From contig KV748193.1 of NCBI GenBank assembly GCA_001692895.1, positions 1,736,001 to 1,800,000 of the forward strand: 64,000 bases of DNA, read 5' to 3'. Of the stretch, positions 45,776-58,639 are shown one piece after another. The translations under genes and the position numbers were made by a program. The first letter of the stretch is position 1. Every line of letters starts with the position of its first letter. Source of the DNA: Cenococcum geophilum 1.58. Its lineage: Eukaryota; Ascomycota; Dothideomycetes; Gloniales; Gloniaceae. The notes beneath the pieces were generated by a model. It was not told the origin of the DNA. It did not search any database and saw only the letters and a list, made by a program, of their open reading frames with translations.

Positions 45776-48700
45776 ATAGCAGATATTAGCAAGCAAGTTA
45801 ATAAAGGTTAAGAAAAGTGGAGGTAGGGAGTCGACCTTATGTCCATAACTGACGTCAACGACTATATTAAATTTAAAACCCTTAAGTATAAATACTTTAA
45901 GTTTATAAACAATGACCTATAGGAATAGTACTAGGAAGACTTTGCGGACTTTATAGAAGCTATTTTCAAGGCCTGCAACCCTACTACTATCCGCAACCTA
46001 CGAACCCTTTTACGTTATTAAGGCGTATAGGTTAAAAGGGACAAACGAGTTATTGTAGTACAGTCCTTATATAATACAATATATAAGGAGGACCAAACGG
46101 AATAGACTAAGGAAGAAATCCTAGACCAGTTTAACACTATTAAGGAACTCTTTACTTCTTCTAAACTTAATATAATCGCTAGCCTTATACCTAACCCTCT
46201 TAACCAAATTCGTCCTATAAACCTAAGCAGTTTTAGAATTAATCTTACGGGCCAAAGCATACCTAGTACTTAAATTACGAACCGCAATACACCCATAACC
46301 CAAATTACGAACTATAATACCCCCGTAACCTAAATTACGGACTATAATACCCCCGTAAACTAAAATACGGACTAAACCCCTTCCGTTATTTAAGCCATAG
46401 ATCCATAAGCTATATATCCGCAAGCTATAGATCTGCAAGCCATATATCTATAAGCTACAAATCCGCAAGCTATAAATCCGCAACTTACCTAAGTAAAGAC
46501 CTATGGTAAGGAGCTAGCTAACCTAGCTAAGCTCTATACCGACAAATCTAAGTATAGCGGTAAAAACAATAACTTTNACTTTAAACTNACTATCTTTACG
46601 GACCTNTNTNAGAAGGCNGATATTCCTAAATANNANTTNAGCNAAGCCTACTCTACTATACTGCGCGGCCTAGCACTTAACTATTACTACACTAACCTCA
46701 AAAGTAACCCCCTTAGTGTTCCCTTTAATAAGCTATATAAGGCTATATATAACTACTTTAAAGGGCCAGAATATAGGCGTAATATCCTTACCCAATAGAA
46801 TGCGACTAAGTTACGGACCGTAATGGACAAGAATACTAAAAAATCAACTATAGAGTGCCTACAAATCCTTATTAAAGACCTTCGCCACCTATAGTACGGT
46901 CTTGATATTAAGCTTCAAACGGACAACTTCCTGCATAATAAACTTATTACGGCTTACTAGGAAATAGAACCCTATAAATACACTTACTATAAGCCCGCAG
47001 ATACCGTAGCCGGCCTTATTAACAATTTACGGTCCTCCATTACAACGTATAAAGCCTTAAACCCGCCAGGCAGTACTTAAGCCTTTATTACGGACCTATA
47101 AAATCCACAAACTAACTTAGATGCCTACTTTACGGACCGCCGCTACCGCTAGCAGTACCCGCACCAACTAAGTCCTACCCGCAACTACTAAAGCAACTCC
47201 CGTATGAAAGTATATCCCTATAGACAAACCAATCAGAAGTGCTTTATATGTGGTAAGGAAGGATATTAGTCTATAAGGTATACCTAGGAAGAACGTAATA
47301 AGTCTAGGAAGAGACTTAATAACTAGATTAACTAGTTCATTTTGGAATACAAAGGAGAGGAAGTAGAGGAGCCTCCTGACGAGTTAATAGAAGCCCTTAT
47401 AATTGACTTTAACTTAGATACTTAGGAACAGGAGACCTTAGAGACGTTCTTAACCACTTTTAGACCTTTTACAGACAGCTAAGCCTTTAATATTACGACC
47501 GTATTAGCCGACCGTTCCTTTATACACTTAATTGCGCCCAAAAACTAGTATATAAATACCCTTATTACGGACGTTACGGACCATAAACAGGACCTATTTG
47601 CATATATTACCACAGAACGCTATACCCCTAAGGAATTCTACGGTGTTATAATTAACATAGGTGCCTCTAAGAAGTCTACTGCAGGTTACGGATAATACCT
47701 TATATATAGGAACACTATAAATAATAATATAGACATTGACGTTACGTAAACTAGGGCCGTAAACGTCTAGTTCGGTATTGGCTTAACCATATCAATCGGA
47801 TTAGTAGCAGTTAAGACTCCAATTAGCCTAGTTAACTTCCACGTAGTAAAAGCGGACACCCCTTTCCTACTCTGCCTTGCGGATATAGATAGGTTATAGG
47901 TGTACTATAATAATATTACGGACACCCTAATTGGCCTTATAACTACCCTAGGAAGTAAGCATATTACCCTACCAATTACACGACGATTTAGACACCCGTT
48001 CCTTATATAGGGAGAGACCTTACGGACGTACATTTAGGAATCTTTTAACTATAACCTATACTACCTTACTAGTACTAAAATCTACCGCCTATACCACCGT
48101 TTCGGCTACCTGTTAGCTGAAAAGCTGTATAGAGTCCTTAAACGCTCTAGACACGACAATGTTAATAGGAAGGCAATTAACTACCTGACTAAATACTGCT
48201 CCTACTGCCAGAAATACAGACGTTCCCTAGGCTAATTCAAGTTCACCCTTTATAAGGATCTTGACTTTAACCACTTAGTGTATATAGATATTATGTACAC
48301 TAACGGCAGCCTAGTACTATATATAATCGATAAGGCAACCTATTATTAAGCCGCCCGCTGGTTATAAAATATATCCGCAAAGTATATGTGGGATATTTTA
48401 TGGACCTGCTAGATCGATATATACGTCGGACCTCCGTAGTATATTACCTACGACACTAGTAGGAACTTTATTAGTAAGGAATTCTAGCAGTATGCTATGG
48501 CTATAGCTATATTAACAAAAGCTATTCTAGTCGAGGCGTATTAGTCTATTGGGCTTATTAAGTAAGCTTACCTAGCCTTACAGAGAGCTTACTAGATCAT
48601 TATAGACGAATATAAGGACATTTAAAAGGAACTAGCTCTATAGATGGCCGTAAAAGCCGTTAATAACACCGCTGGCCCGGACGGACTAGTACCTACCCTT

Positions 48701-50850
48701 TTGGTCTACGGAGCCTACCTAAGGATAAGCAACCTAGGCCCTCCTGCCCCGTTTATTACGGAACGAGTAGCTATAATATGGAAGGCAATGGCCGAAATAG
48801 TCAAATTACGGGCCAAATAAGCAGTTAATAGCGCCCTATATCACCATAACGGACCAGATATAACCTTAGTTTATAACCTCCCGCTCAATTTTAAAGTCCT
48901 CATATAGCGTAAAAGCGGCAATTAGACGGGACCTTACCGTTTACTAGCCGTAGAAAACAAAACGTGCTGTGTATAACTCCCTAGCGGACTAACTAGCTTT
49001 AGGAGCACGTCCATAAAACCCTACTTTCGGCCCGAAAACACCTATGATATTAAGCTAGACGAACTAGAAGCAACCGCCGAACTAGATGAACTAAAAGCGA
49101 CTGCCGAATTAAACGAACTAGAAGCACCCTTACCTACCCTAAAAGTCCCCTAGAAACCCACTAAACCTACTAAACCTACTATAAAGCGTGGCTGAGGACG
49201 CCCCTAAAAGCACCCTATAACTAAAAACCCCGTAATAGAGAATTACCTAACCTCCACAGGAATATCCGTAAGGCAATCTCCGCCTATAGATATATTAGTT
49301 CTAGTATAGGAAACCCCGTTTACGGACTTATAATATAAAGAGATTAATAGACTACTTAAAAAGGGTATCTTTGCGGTTATAACGGAGAGAGACGTTCCGT
49401 AAGGCGTCCGTATATTTAACTTACGCTTTATTAATAAAATTAAGCACCTTAGTACTAATAGAGCTTTTAAAAAGTTAAGGCTCGTTATATAAGCTTATAA
49501 TAACTAAGGAAAGGACTTAGTCCTTACGCAATTGCCTACAATTTAACAAGTTAGCTAACGGATTATACTTATACTTATACCTAGCCTATAGTAAAGCAAA
49601 CCTATAGCTCTTTACCTACGGGATATCTTGCAAGCCTATATATAGTCTAGTATCTACCTAAGTAGAGATATCTTTATATAACCACCCTATAAGCTTAACC
49701 TATAACTAGGGACAATTTTATAAGTTATAAAACCTCTCTACAGAGTACCAGAAGCTAGGAACTACTAGTTTAAGACGTACTACTAGCACTATATTAGTAA
49801 ACTTAAAACGGAACAGTCGACCTACAACCCCTGCCTTTTATACACCTAATTAAACGGCCTTAGTATTATTAGACTTTAAATAGATAATACCCTATTCCTA
49901 GCAGACTAGACCTTTACGGACGCTAAAGAAACTAAACTATAAAAGGCTAAGTTCTTAATAAAGCCGTAAGAGTAGTTAACTAAGTAGAATCTAATTAAGT
50001 TTAATAAAGGCCTAATTATATAAAAGGGTAACCTAATTAAGCTAACTTAGGAACGCTAAGCCTAAAACCTAAGGCTTGTTATAGTAAGGCCTACAAACCT
50101 TACTAGCTCCTGTGGAGAGACCCGCAAGACTATAAAGATAAAGGACTAGTATATCGCATAGCGTATAAGAGGCGCCTATATTACCGCAGTCTGCTAACCT
50201 AAATCTGCCTACAATTTGTCCTTTACGGCCTAGGTAGTAGACCCATAAGAAGAAAATATTAAGCAGCTTAATAAGCGCATTTAGTAGCAAATTGATAATG
50301 TAGTAAGGGGATTTACTTTTATACCACTAGACCTAAACTCCCTTAGCCTACTAGCATTTACGGACGCCTCCTTCGCTAATAATAGGGACCTATTATTACA
50401 AATCGGCTTTATATTTGTACTTACGGACCGTAACTAGGACATAAATATACTATACTAGTCTTTAATTAAATGCAAATAAGTAACCCGAAGTGTACTAGCT
50501 TCTAAACTATATATATTAGCCTATAGCTTTAATATAGTAGCTGTAATTAAATTAACAGTCTAGAAGATCCTATAACTAGAGTAGTTACCCCTAGTTTTAT
50601 ATACCAATTTAAAATCCCTCTACGACTGCCTAGTCAAACTAGGTACAATATAGGAGAAGAGGCTTATAGTCGACCTAATGTATTTACGTTAAGCCTATAA
50701 ACGACGCGAGATTATAAAGGTTAAATAGATTAGCGGTGGAAATAACCTAGTAGACGCTATAACTAAGGCAAAGCCGTGTTAAGCCCTTAAAACCCTAATT
50801 AACATAAATAAGCTTAACCTAAAAGTTATAAAATAGGTGGAACGAGACTA
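45776..50850 (+). pseudogene. Copia gag-pol remnant
   Basis: The start codon is now ATA at 45776 (compare ATG in CopX). Gag ends with a zinc-knuckle-like CFICGKEGYQSIRYT at about 47228-47275. The protease reads VIINIGASKKST at about 47646-47680, where the catalytic Asp has become Asn. Integrase zinc and core region spans about 48090-48650 (NYLTKYCSYCQKYRRSLGQF, then YIDIMYTNGSLVLYIIDKA). RT spans about 49310-50300: it includes FINKIKHLS, RLVIQAYNNQGKDLVLTQLP and RLQIDNTLFLAD at about 49872-49908 (from VDDTLFLA, one Asp lost). RNase H (LAFTDASFANNRDLL and later LVDAITKAKP) spans about 50340-50790. The layout is that of a fungal copia polyprotein. RIP-type stops are frequent, so it is inactive. 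Confidence 0.88.
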
Positions 50851-50943
50851 ATAGAGCATCTACGGTACGTCTACGGCCCGTTGGAAGGGCGTACGACTTA
50901 TACGGCCTATTATTCTACTACGGTGGTTAAATTGACCAATCAC

Positions 50944-50970
50944 GATTTTCCATCCCTGGGATGGAAAATC
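50944..50970. other. Perfect 13-bp-arm palindrome in copia 3' region
   Basis: gattttccatccc, one T, gggatggaaaatc. It lies between the end of RNase H and the 3' LTR and keeps CpA and TpG steps that are lost around it. No match elsewhere in the window was seen. Confidence 0.8.
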
Positions 50971-51232
50971 GCCATTAGCTCGCTTAGCACTAGCGCCTTG
51001 GCGGCCCTTAAGATCTAACTTATAGCTTGTCTACGGCCCGTCGGAAGGCCGTATAGTTCATTTTGCGGACCGTAAGTAGGACTTACGGCTAGCTTAGAGT
51101 ACCGTTTGGAAGGCAGACTAGACGGCACCTTAGGGAGGATTTCCTATATATATTTTCTTACGTCTTTTATAGTTCTGTTAAGGCAATTACGGAGGCTATA
51201 CGTAAGTGGTTCCATTTTCCAAGTACCGCTAG

Positions 51233-51501
51233 TGTATAATTATAGCACCTGTTGTACTAACCGCGTGCTTACGCGTTCGATATACTAAGTACGCGTTTAC
51301 GCGTTCGGTGTACCCACTCGCTTACGCGTTTGGTGCACTCCTAAAACACTAGCTAGTTAGGGGGGAGGTGCGTTAGTATATAGACTACGTAGCCTACCTT
51401 AATAGAATCGATAGTCACTATCATCTAAAAGAGTATACGATACTATACGTATTTCGTGCCCCTAGATCTAACTTACTTGTACCATTAAATTGGTATAAAT
51501 A
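51233..51501 (+). repeat. Copia 3' LTR
   Basis: 269 bp, TGTATAATTATAGC to GGTATAAATA, followed by GGTTT at 51502-51506. The internal end before it, aagtaccgctag, is the sequence also seen before the relic LTR start in CopX. Confidence 0.94.
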
Positions 51502-54500
51502 GGTTTACTAGTTCTACTACTATAATCGTTATTATAACAGTAAAGTACCCTAAGAACTTTATATATCTATTAACAATTACTAAAATAGCGTTAGCAACCT
51601 CTCCCGTTCTTATTTTAGTAGAGGGTAAGCCTATTATAAAATCTATTATTAATTCTAATATAGGTTCCTACGAAATATGAAGTACTAATAACTCGCCATA
51701 TAGGCAATATCTAGATATTTATACCCTTTAGTACGTATTACATCTTAATATATAGTCCTTAACCTCTTCTAACATTCTATCCTAAAAGTATTTCCTTTAA
51801 ACGGCCTTAAGGGTTCTATTAGCACCGTAGTAACCCCTAAGAGGGTCGTTATAAAAAACCTTTAGAATTTCGTCTTAAACCGCTTAGTCCTTTAGGATAT
51901 ATACAGCACCCTTAAAGTAAAACAGACCCTTTTAGTCTTGCTACTATAGCTTCTTAATAACTTCGGCTAAGTTAGTCTCTACTATATCTTTCTACCTCTC
52001 CCTAAAAATAAAGGCGTCCCGTTATTATACTTAAAGAAAAAGATCTAAAAAGGTTTTATATAGATTACTTACTTCCGTTTTACCTACCACCATTATAAAT
52101 ATAAGGCGTAGCACAAGATATTTTAAACTATTAATACTAGTAGATTCTCCTACTATTATATAGTGTGCTACGCTGCGGATAGGTATCTTACCTATTCCCC
52201 TTAAATCCGGACACTTGCAGCTAATACGCTGTTAAGTTAAAGGTGCCGTAATACCCCTAGCACATCCTATAGAATTCTCGCTAGTTCTAGGGTATGCTAA
52301 CTTTATAATATTTGCCTAGCCTATAACCTAGTTTATAACTATATTCTATAGCTCTATAATTATAGCACTTTATAGCTGCATTGCTAGGACCTCTACCCTA
52401 TTATAAAATTCTATAGTTCTAGCGAAAGAGTCTTCTTTTTTCCTAAGCAAATTTTGCAATATAGGGATTATTTCCCCTATGCTGTCCTAGATTCTTCCTA
52501 TCTTATAATCTAAACATCTTAATAACCTATTAGCGGGATTTATCTTTTTTAGGCGGTACGTAATTTTAAAATTATACTATAATAGTGCCTCTACCTACCT
52601 AGCTTATTCATTACTTAACACCTTTATAGTTATAAAGTATTCTAGGTTATTATAGTCTATAAGGACTTTAATAGGGTAATTGCTTCTTATACAATAATAT
52701 CGCCAGTACTTTATTACTATAACTATTATAAGTAACTCCTAGTCGTGTATTATATAACGCTATTTTATAGGGGTTATTTTCCTTAACTAAAACGCTATAG
52801 GATGCTATTCTCCGTCTTTTAATTAAGATATAATTACCCCTAGGGTAAAGCTAGATATATCCGTTTTAAGGTATATACGTAGCTCCTAGTAGAAGTGTAT
52901 TAGAATAGGCGCTAATATAAACAAATTCTTTAACCAGTCTATAGCCTACTTAGCAGCTTCCCTAAATATAAAGGGTCCTAACTTTTTGCCATTCTTAGAT
53001 CCTTTTAGTAGATTAGTAATTAGGAGTATTACTTATAAATAGTAAACAATAAACGTTTAGTAGAAGTTCGCTATGCCTAAGAAAACCTATACTTCTCTAA
53101 ATATTATAGGGTAGGGCTATTCCCTAATAGCGTTCACCTAACTTTTCTCTATTAACACTCTGTTAACGCTAATAATAAAGCCCAGAAAATTAATACTAGT
53201 AGTATAAATTATGCACTATTTTAGATTTATATAGAGCTTATATTTCTATAGTCTTTCTAGTACTATTTACACGTGATGCGTATATACTTTATAGTTATTA
53301 AAGTAGACTATAATGTTATTAAGGTAGACTATATATATTGTGTTTAACAGGCCTAATAATACCTTCTTAATATAGGCCTAAAATATTACTAGTGCGTTAG
53401 TAAGTCCAAATAGTATTATTAGGTACTTAAAGTGGCCGTACTATATTTAAAACGCCGTTTTTTACTTATTGCCGGCTTTAATCCGGATTTAATAGTATAT
53501 ATCTTTTAAATCTAATTTCGTAAATATTTTTACGCCTAACAGTCTATTAATAAGCTCCCCTATTAAGGGTAATAGGTAGCAATTCTTTATAGTAATCTTA
53601 TTTAGCGCCTAATAGTTAATATAGAGGCGAAGGGTCTTATTCTTCTTAGGTATAAATATAATTAGTACCCCTACTATGCTTATAGAGGGCTAAATCCATC
53701 CTCTTTAGAGATTATCCACTATATATTAACGCAGTACCGCTAGCTTATTTTCTAATAGGTTATATAGTAGTCTAAAAGGAGGTTATTTGTCCTATATCTA
53801 TCTTATGCTTAACTAATATAGGGTTAGGTAAGGTTTATATAGCCTCTTTACTAAATATATCCTTTAAGTCTATATATTCCTATATAATCTCTAGTTCCTT
53901 AACTGCGTATAGCTGGATATCTAAAAATAAATATCCTATGTCCCCGTTCTTAGTGTTAAAAGTAATATATATAGCATATACCTACTCTTCTTCTTATATA
54001 TAGTTTAGGAAAGTCTTTTAATTTTTAACTATAATACGCTGTTAAGACTTCTAATATTAATACAAGGCTAAAGGCCAATTAATATCCGGATTAACTTAGT
54101 AAAGCTATAGGTATCCCAAAATAAGGTTATACCCCTTAATTTCTACGGCATAGAAGCGTATCTTCTATATATCCTATAAACCATTATAGTCCTAGCTAGC
54201 CACGGAAAAAGCCTATTCCCCATAGTATGGAATCTAGTAGCCTCCAATACTTTAAATAGTGCGTACCTATAAGCCGCTAAGGTCCAAATCCAATTCTCTT
54301 ACTAGTAATTAAGAAATAAACCCTATAGTCGCGCCGCTGTCTATAAGGCAGTCTTACGTTACCTATTTATTATTAACTTAAATAGAGACAGGAATAACTA
54401 TACGGCAGCTTACTTCCTTCTTCTTTTACTAGCCCAGTATAAGGGAGTAAAAATCTACTAGGCTCTCTCTTTTCCCAATTAATTTAACTCTTATTTCTTT

Positions 54501-55600
54501 TACTAGTAAAAGCGCTTTATATAGCCCTTCTTACCACAGTTATAATAAACGTATAACTCTTAGTTCCACTTACATGGATTAGGTTTTTGCCTATTATTAT
54601 TTTAAGGCTAACTAGCGTTGCTCTAGGGCTTTAAAGCCTACTTATATTATTCTTCTATAGAGTAGTTAGGTTAGGATCTACCCCTATTATTAAAGCTAGG
54701 TCTAGTTCTACGCTCTTTATCATTGGCGTCTTGTTCCTTTTACTTACCTAAATAGTCTCTTTTAGCATTTTTAATCCAAGTAGCTTTAGAGATAAGCTTT
54801 TCTTAAGAAGTAGGAATTTCGCCCTTCTCCTATATAGCCTATTAAATCTTAGGTTATAACTTAGTAAGTAGCTAGTAAAGTTATATAGTGTCATCCCATA
54901 GGTCTAAGTAGGGTATATTATCTTCTAATTTTTCTAAGTAGTTTATAAACTAGACTACACTCTAGCCTTCTCGCTATTTAGCGTTATAGTATTACTAGTT
55001 ATAATCCATCCCTTAATTAGTAGGGTCTTGGACCTAATTAACCAACTAGGACTTAAGTTTGCTAAATTTAAGGGGTATAGTAAGTTTCTTCTTATAGCGT
55101 GTCCATAAACTCTTAATAGTGCCATACAGAAAGGTAGAAGCAATTAGTGTCTAATTATACTAATTAGAGTAACGTTTTGGATCTAGCTAAAACTTAGTTT
55201 TATATTAATGGATAAAACGATTATAGTTCCAAAGACTATTACTACAGTACTTATTAGGTTTTTTTATACGGAATTTAGGTTTTTCTAATATTATAGCGTA
55301 GTATAGCGTTACCCCTTTAAGTCTGCTTCGTGTCTAGGGTATCTATACTTCCCCTAATTATCCTTACAATTGTTTTTAATAGTCTTAATATACTTATCTT
55401 AATTATATCTCTAACTCCTTTGTTTTTTATAGGGTCTTGCATAGCGACCGCTCTAATAACTTCCTAGTAGTAATTGTTTTTAAAGGTCTCGCAAGGTTAA
55501 ACGGACTAGCTGTGGCTTCTTTATAGGAAGAGAAAATGCGCTCCTCTAGGGAGACTCTTTAAGCCTCTTATAGTAGGGGCGTCGTTTTAGGGGGTAAGAA
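51502..55600 (-). pseudogene. GyY gag, protease, RT, RNase H and integrase N-terminal half
   Basis: Minus strand, from right to left. Gag covers about 55300-54450 and ends in a zinc-knuckle-like YYNCGKKGYIKRFY at about 54560-54515 (first and last Cys and the His now Tyr). The protease reads CLIDSGATIG at about 54355-54325, with D-S-G intact. RT spans about 53900-53100, with YIVYLNNIIVYFNNY at about 53340-53295 (from YLDD). RNase H spans about 53000-52650. The integrase start is in about 52300-51502, cut by the copia and continued at 45071. It is a standard gypsy order. RIP-type stops throughout. Confidence 0.85.
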
Positions 55601-55668
55601 GGTATAGCCCGTTATTATTAATTAATAGCCGTATATTCCTTCTATAAAGGATTAAGAGTAATTAAAAT

Positions 55669-56262
55669 TATAAGAGGCCAGTTTAACCAAAACGTATAAT
55701 TATCTAATTAATAGTATAGAATAAGAGTTACAGGTAAGTAGAAGATAAGTTAAGGTAGAATAATCTTTATAAATAAAGGACAATGCTTTCTAACCTCTTC
55801 TATTTAGAGACTAATTGCTAGTCCTTCTCTAAAGGAGAACCAGCTCCCTATATGTATAATTACAGCACCTGTCGTTCCAACCGCGTGCTTACGCGTTCGG
55901 TACGCCGAGTACGCGTTTACGCGTTTGGTGCACTAACCACCCGCTTACGCGTCTGGTGCACTTCTGAAGCACTAACTAATTAGGGGGGAGGCGCATCAGT
56001 ATATAGACTACGTAGTCTGCTTTAATACAATCGACAGTCACCATCATCCAAAAGAGCATACGATACTACACGTATTTCGTGCCCCTGGATCTGACTCACT
56101 CGTGCTATTAGGTTAGTACGAACACTATATAATCCTTCTAAGACGCTAGTAAAACCCTTTACCCCTTGTCTGTCTAACCGTGTCTTCTAAGACGTAGATA
56201 GAATATAGATAAGGCCTCCTTCTATTTTATCTAATATATACCTTTTAGGGAATTCCGTTACA
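55669..56262 (-). repeat. GyY 5' LTR, split by a solo copia LTR
   Basis: 55669-55852 plus 56130-56262 make a 317-bp LTR matching 38757-39073. It starts TATAAGAGGCC and ends TTCCGTTACA. GAGAA follows at 56263. The interruption is the solo LTR at 55853-56124 with its own duplication. Confidence 0.92.
55853..56124 (+). repeat. Solo copia LTR, type A, inside GyY 5' LTR
   Basis: 272 bp, TGTATAATTACAGC to AGTACGAACA, with duplication CTATA at 55848-55852 and 56125-56129. It is the least RIP-mutated copia LTR here together with 42533-42800. Confidence 0.95.
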
Positions 56263-56267
56263 GAGAA

Positions 56268-57035
56268 TAAAGATTGGTTTTATATTAATAAAAGGTATAT
56301 AAGTAATCTAAATATCTGTTATTTATGCTAAAAGCTATTTGTAATATAGATATAATAAGTCTAAAAAGGATATAAGTAATAGATATATTAGTAAATAGAT
56401 ATAAAGAACCTTTTAAGGGTTGATTTTCTTTAGCGTAGCTAATTTCTAGCTAGGCAGGGTCTATATAATACCGCCTGTTTCTAAAAAAGGTTATTACATT
56501 AATGCGCGCTTAAGTATTAATATACCTTATAGAAAAGACATAAACGGCTTATAGAAGTTGTTTTAATACTTATAAGTGAAAAGAATATAATATAAACTAT
56601 ATATAATAATTAGCTTTAAATAAAAAAATACTCCTTCTTTTTAAAAATCCTTTAAATAGGTCTTTTTTAATAATATACTTAAATAAGCTAAGGTAAATAT
56701 TATAAATAATATAGCATTGTAGAAGTTAAAGGTTTTATAAGTTTTAGATATAATTAGTTCCTACTCTATTTTAAGTATTTCCCCCTTATATAGGACATAG
56801 TATATAAAGGCAGTACTAAAAGAGCTTAATAATAAGTAAGGCCATTAATATTAGAGGTGGGGGTTAAAAATATAAGTTATAACTATTTATACATTATTAT
56901 AAAAGAGTTACTTTATCAGAAAGGCTATAATTTACTATATTAATTGTTAGTTTAAGATATAGGGAATAAAGACAAATAAGCAGGCTTGATTGACATATGC
57001 ATAAGTATTAAAAGACAGCAGAATTACTTTAATTC
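56268..57035. other. AT-rich sequence between GyY and Gy5
   Basis: About 770 bp, AT-rich, without terminal repeats or any recognisable protein in the frames I read. It is the right-hand continuation of the GyY target site and resembles 37574-38751 in composition only. Confidence 0.6.
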
Positions 57036-57290
57036 TGTAACGGGACTAGCCCAGTTACAGTAGGAATGTCTCGGTGAAACACTGGACAGATGAATTCCGA
57101 CGCTTTGACTAAAATCTGCCAGATCAATCGAATTACCGAAGTCCGTCGAAGACCGCGTGCGTACGTGCGCACGCATTGACCACCAAGCCCCTGACTATTT
57201 AATTATATGATTCTCTTGTTATTCCTTTCTCTTCTTTACGCAACGTCTTGTTCTTAGCAAGAGCTATATACCCTTAGATTTAGATAGAAT
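57036..57290 (+). repeat. Gy5 5' LTR (right end uncertain)
   Basis: Starts TGTAACGGGACTAGCCC. The first 26 bases from 57035 form an inverted repeat (ctgtaac ... gttacag). The block is GC-richer and less mutated up to about 57190 (includes cgtgcgtacgtgcgcacgc). With no second LTR in the window the end cannot be fixed. Confidence 0.6.
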
Positions 57291-57414
57291 TTATATTATT
57301 CCTTTAAATCTTCCCTAAAGTCTCTCCGCGCCCTTATATTATATTACGTTAATACTAATACCCTTAAAATAGCAAACAAACTTAAATCCGCCACGTTAAC
57401 TATTATGGCCCTAG

Positions 57415-58560
57415 TTAGGGAACAAATAACTGTAATATAACAGTCCTTTATGGACGCCTTGGCCCAGCAACGAACTATACTAGAAGCTTAGTATTAGTAA
57501 TCGATTAAAGTAATACATAAAGAACTCTATAACGCCAAAGTACTTGCGTTGGAGACCCTAATAGTAACACCTGTAAATGAAATTAAAATAACTGTATACG
57601 AACCCGACCCATTAAATACGAACCCTAAATTAGTAACGGTAGCTTAACCTATACCTATAACGAACCTAGTACCTACTATAAAATCTAAAAAGCTCCCTAA
57701 CCCTCCAATGTTTAATAGAAATTAAAATAACCTACGTCCCTTTATAACTAAGCTCTGTCTTAAACTTTTAACAAACCACAACTAATACCCTATTAAAGCC
57801 AGTAAGATTAGCTATAGAATGTCCCGTTTAAATAAAGACGCTACACGAACTATAGACCCATTCTTCCGTAACGGCACCTTCGTTAATTTTAAAATCTTTA
57901 TCTCTCTACTAAAACAAACGTATAATAATGCCAGCCGCGAATATATAGCTATTACTAAACTTAAAAACCTACGATAACGGAACCGAGACTTTACCAGCTT
58001 CTTTTCGGAATTTTTAGGCCTTATTAATAAACTGGATTGGAATAAAGCCGCTAGAGTTACTGCTCTCCGCCGAGCTATTTTAGATGAAATTAGAGCATAG
58101 TTAGTAGGCAAAGAACTGCTAAAGGACTTACCCAAATTTGCTATAATATATTAACAAATTAATAAGGACCTTCGATATAACAAATAGACTTATTCCCTAA
58201 AACTAACTATACCTTACGCTTAAAACTTTATAAAATTAGTATACACCCTAAAGCGCGATCCGTCTCCAAGACCTAAAAGCCCTATATATAACCCTATAGA
58301 CCTTAATGCCACCTAATCCTATATACCCTTAGGAACTAATAAATAAAGAATATAAGCCGTAAATAGAGAATATTTTAGATGTGGAAAAAAGGGATATATT
58401 TAAAGGGATTGCCAAACTTACCCTTTTAAAAAGGTCCGCCGTAGCTCCTTTCGGTCCTTAAGTTATACTTATTCTATAAATTATACTTAGTCGCTATAAA
58501 GTATCTTGCCTTTAGTTAACTCGGAAAACGGATTATCTTAGGGCTAAGTTACGCCTTAGG
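57415..58560 (+). pseudogene. Gy5 gag remnant
   Basis: Reading from ATG 57415 (MALVREQITV) through a capsid-type region with DPFFRNGTFVNFKIFISLL (about 57850-57910), RDFTSFFSEFLGLINKLDW (about 57985-58040) and a zinc knuckle, YFRCGKKGYIxRDCQ, at about 58370-58415. In the knuckle the first Cys and the His are now Tyr. RIP-type stops are moderate. Nucleocapsid role by family. Confidence 0.8.
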
Positions 58561-58639
58561 ATAAGAAGTGGAAGAGTATAAGTGTCTAGGCTCTTCTAGC
58601 GCTAATATATAACACAACTCCCTTAATATACTTGGCGAA

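Larger units (their letters stand above)
45077..51501 (+). mobile_element. Full-length Ty1/copia retrotransposon nested in GyY
   Basis: LTRs of 260 bp (45077-45336) and 269 bp (51233-51501), with duplication GGTTT at 45072-45076 and 51502-51506. Domain order is gag, protease, integrase, RT, RNase H, with integrase before RT as in copia. It has the same LTR family as the two solo LTRs and shares its leader, gag region and 3' end with the deleted element CopX. Heavily RIP-mutated. About a dozen ambiguous bases are clustered at 46577-46643. Confidence 0.95.
38757..56262 (-). mobile_element. GyY: Ty3/gypsy element spread over 17.5 kb by nested insertions
   Basis: 317-bp LTRs at 38757-39073 and at 55669-55852 plus 56130-56262 (the latter split by a solo LTR). 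The same 5-bp duplication GAGAA is at 38752-38756 and 56263-56267. A polypurine tract (ctcttaaaggggaggcaat on the minus strand, 39074-39092) sits beside the left LTR. Gag, protease, RT and integrase lie on the minus strand from right to left. Nested inside are the copia at 45077-51501, solo LTRs at 42533-42800, 44062-44258 and 55853-56124, and the repeat-rich block about 39490-44061. Confidence 0.9.
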
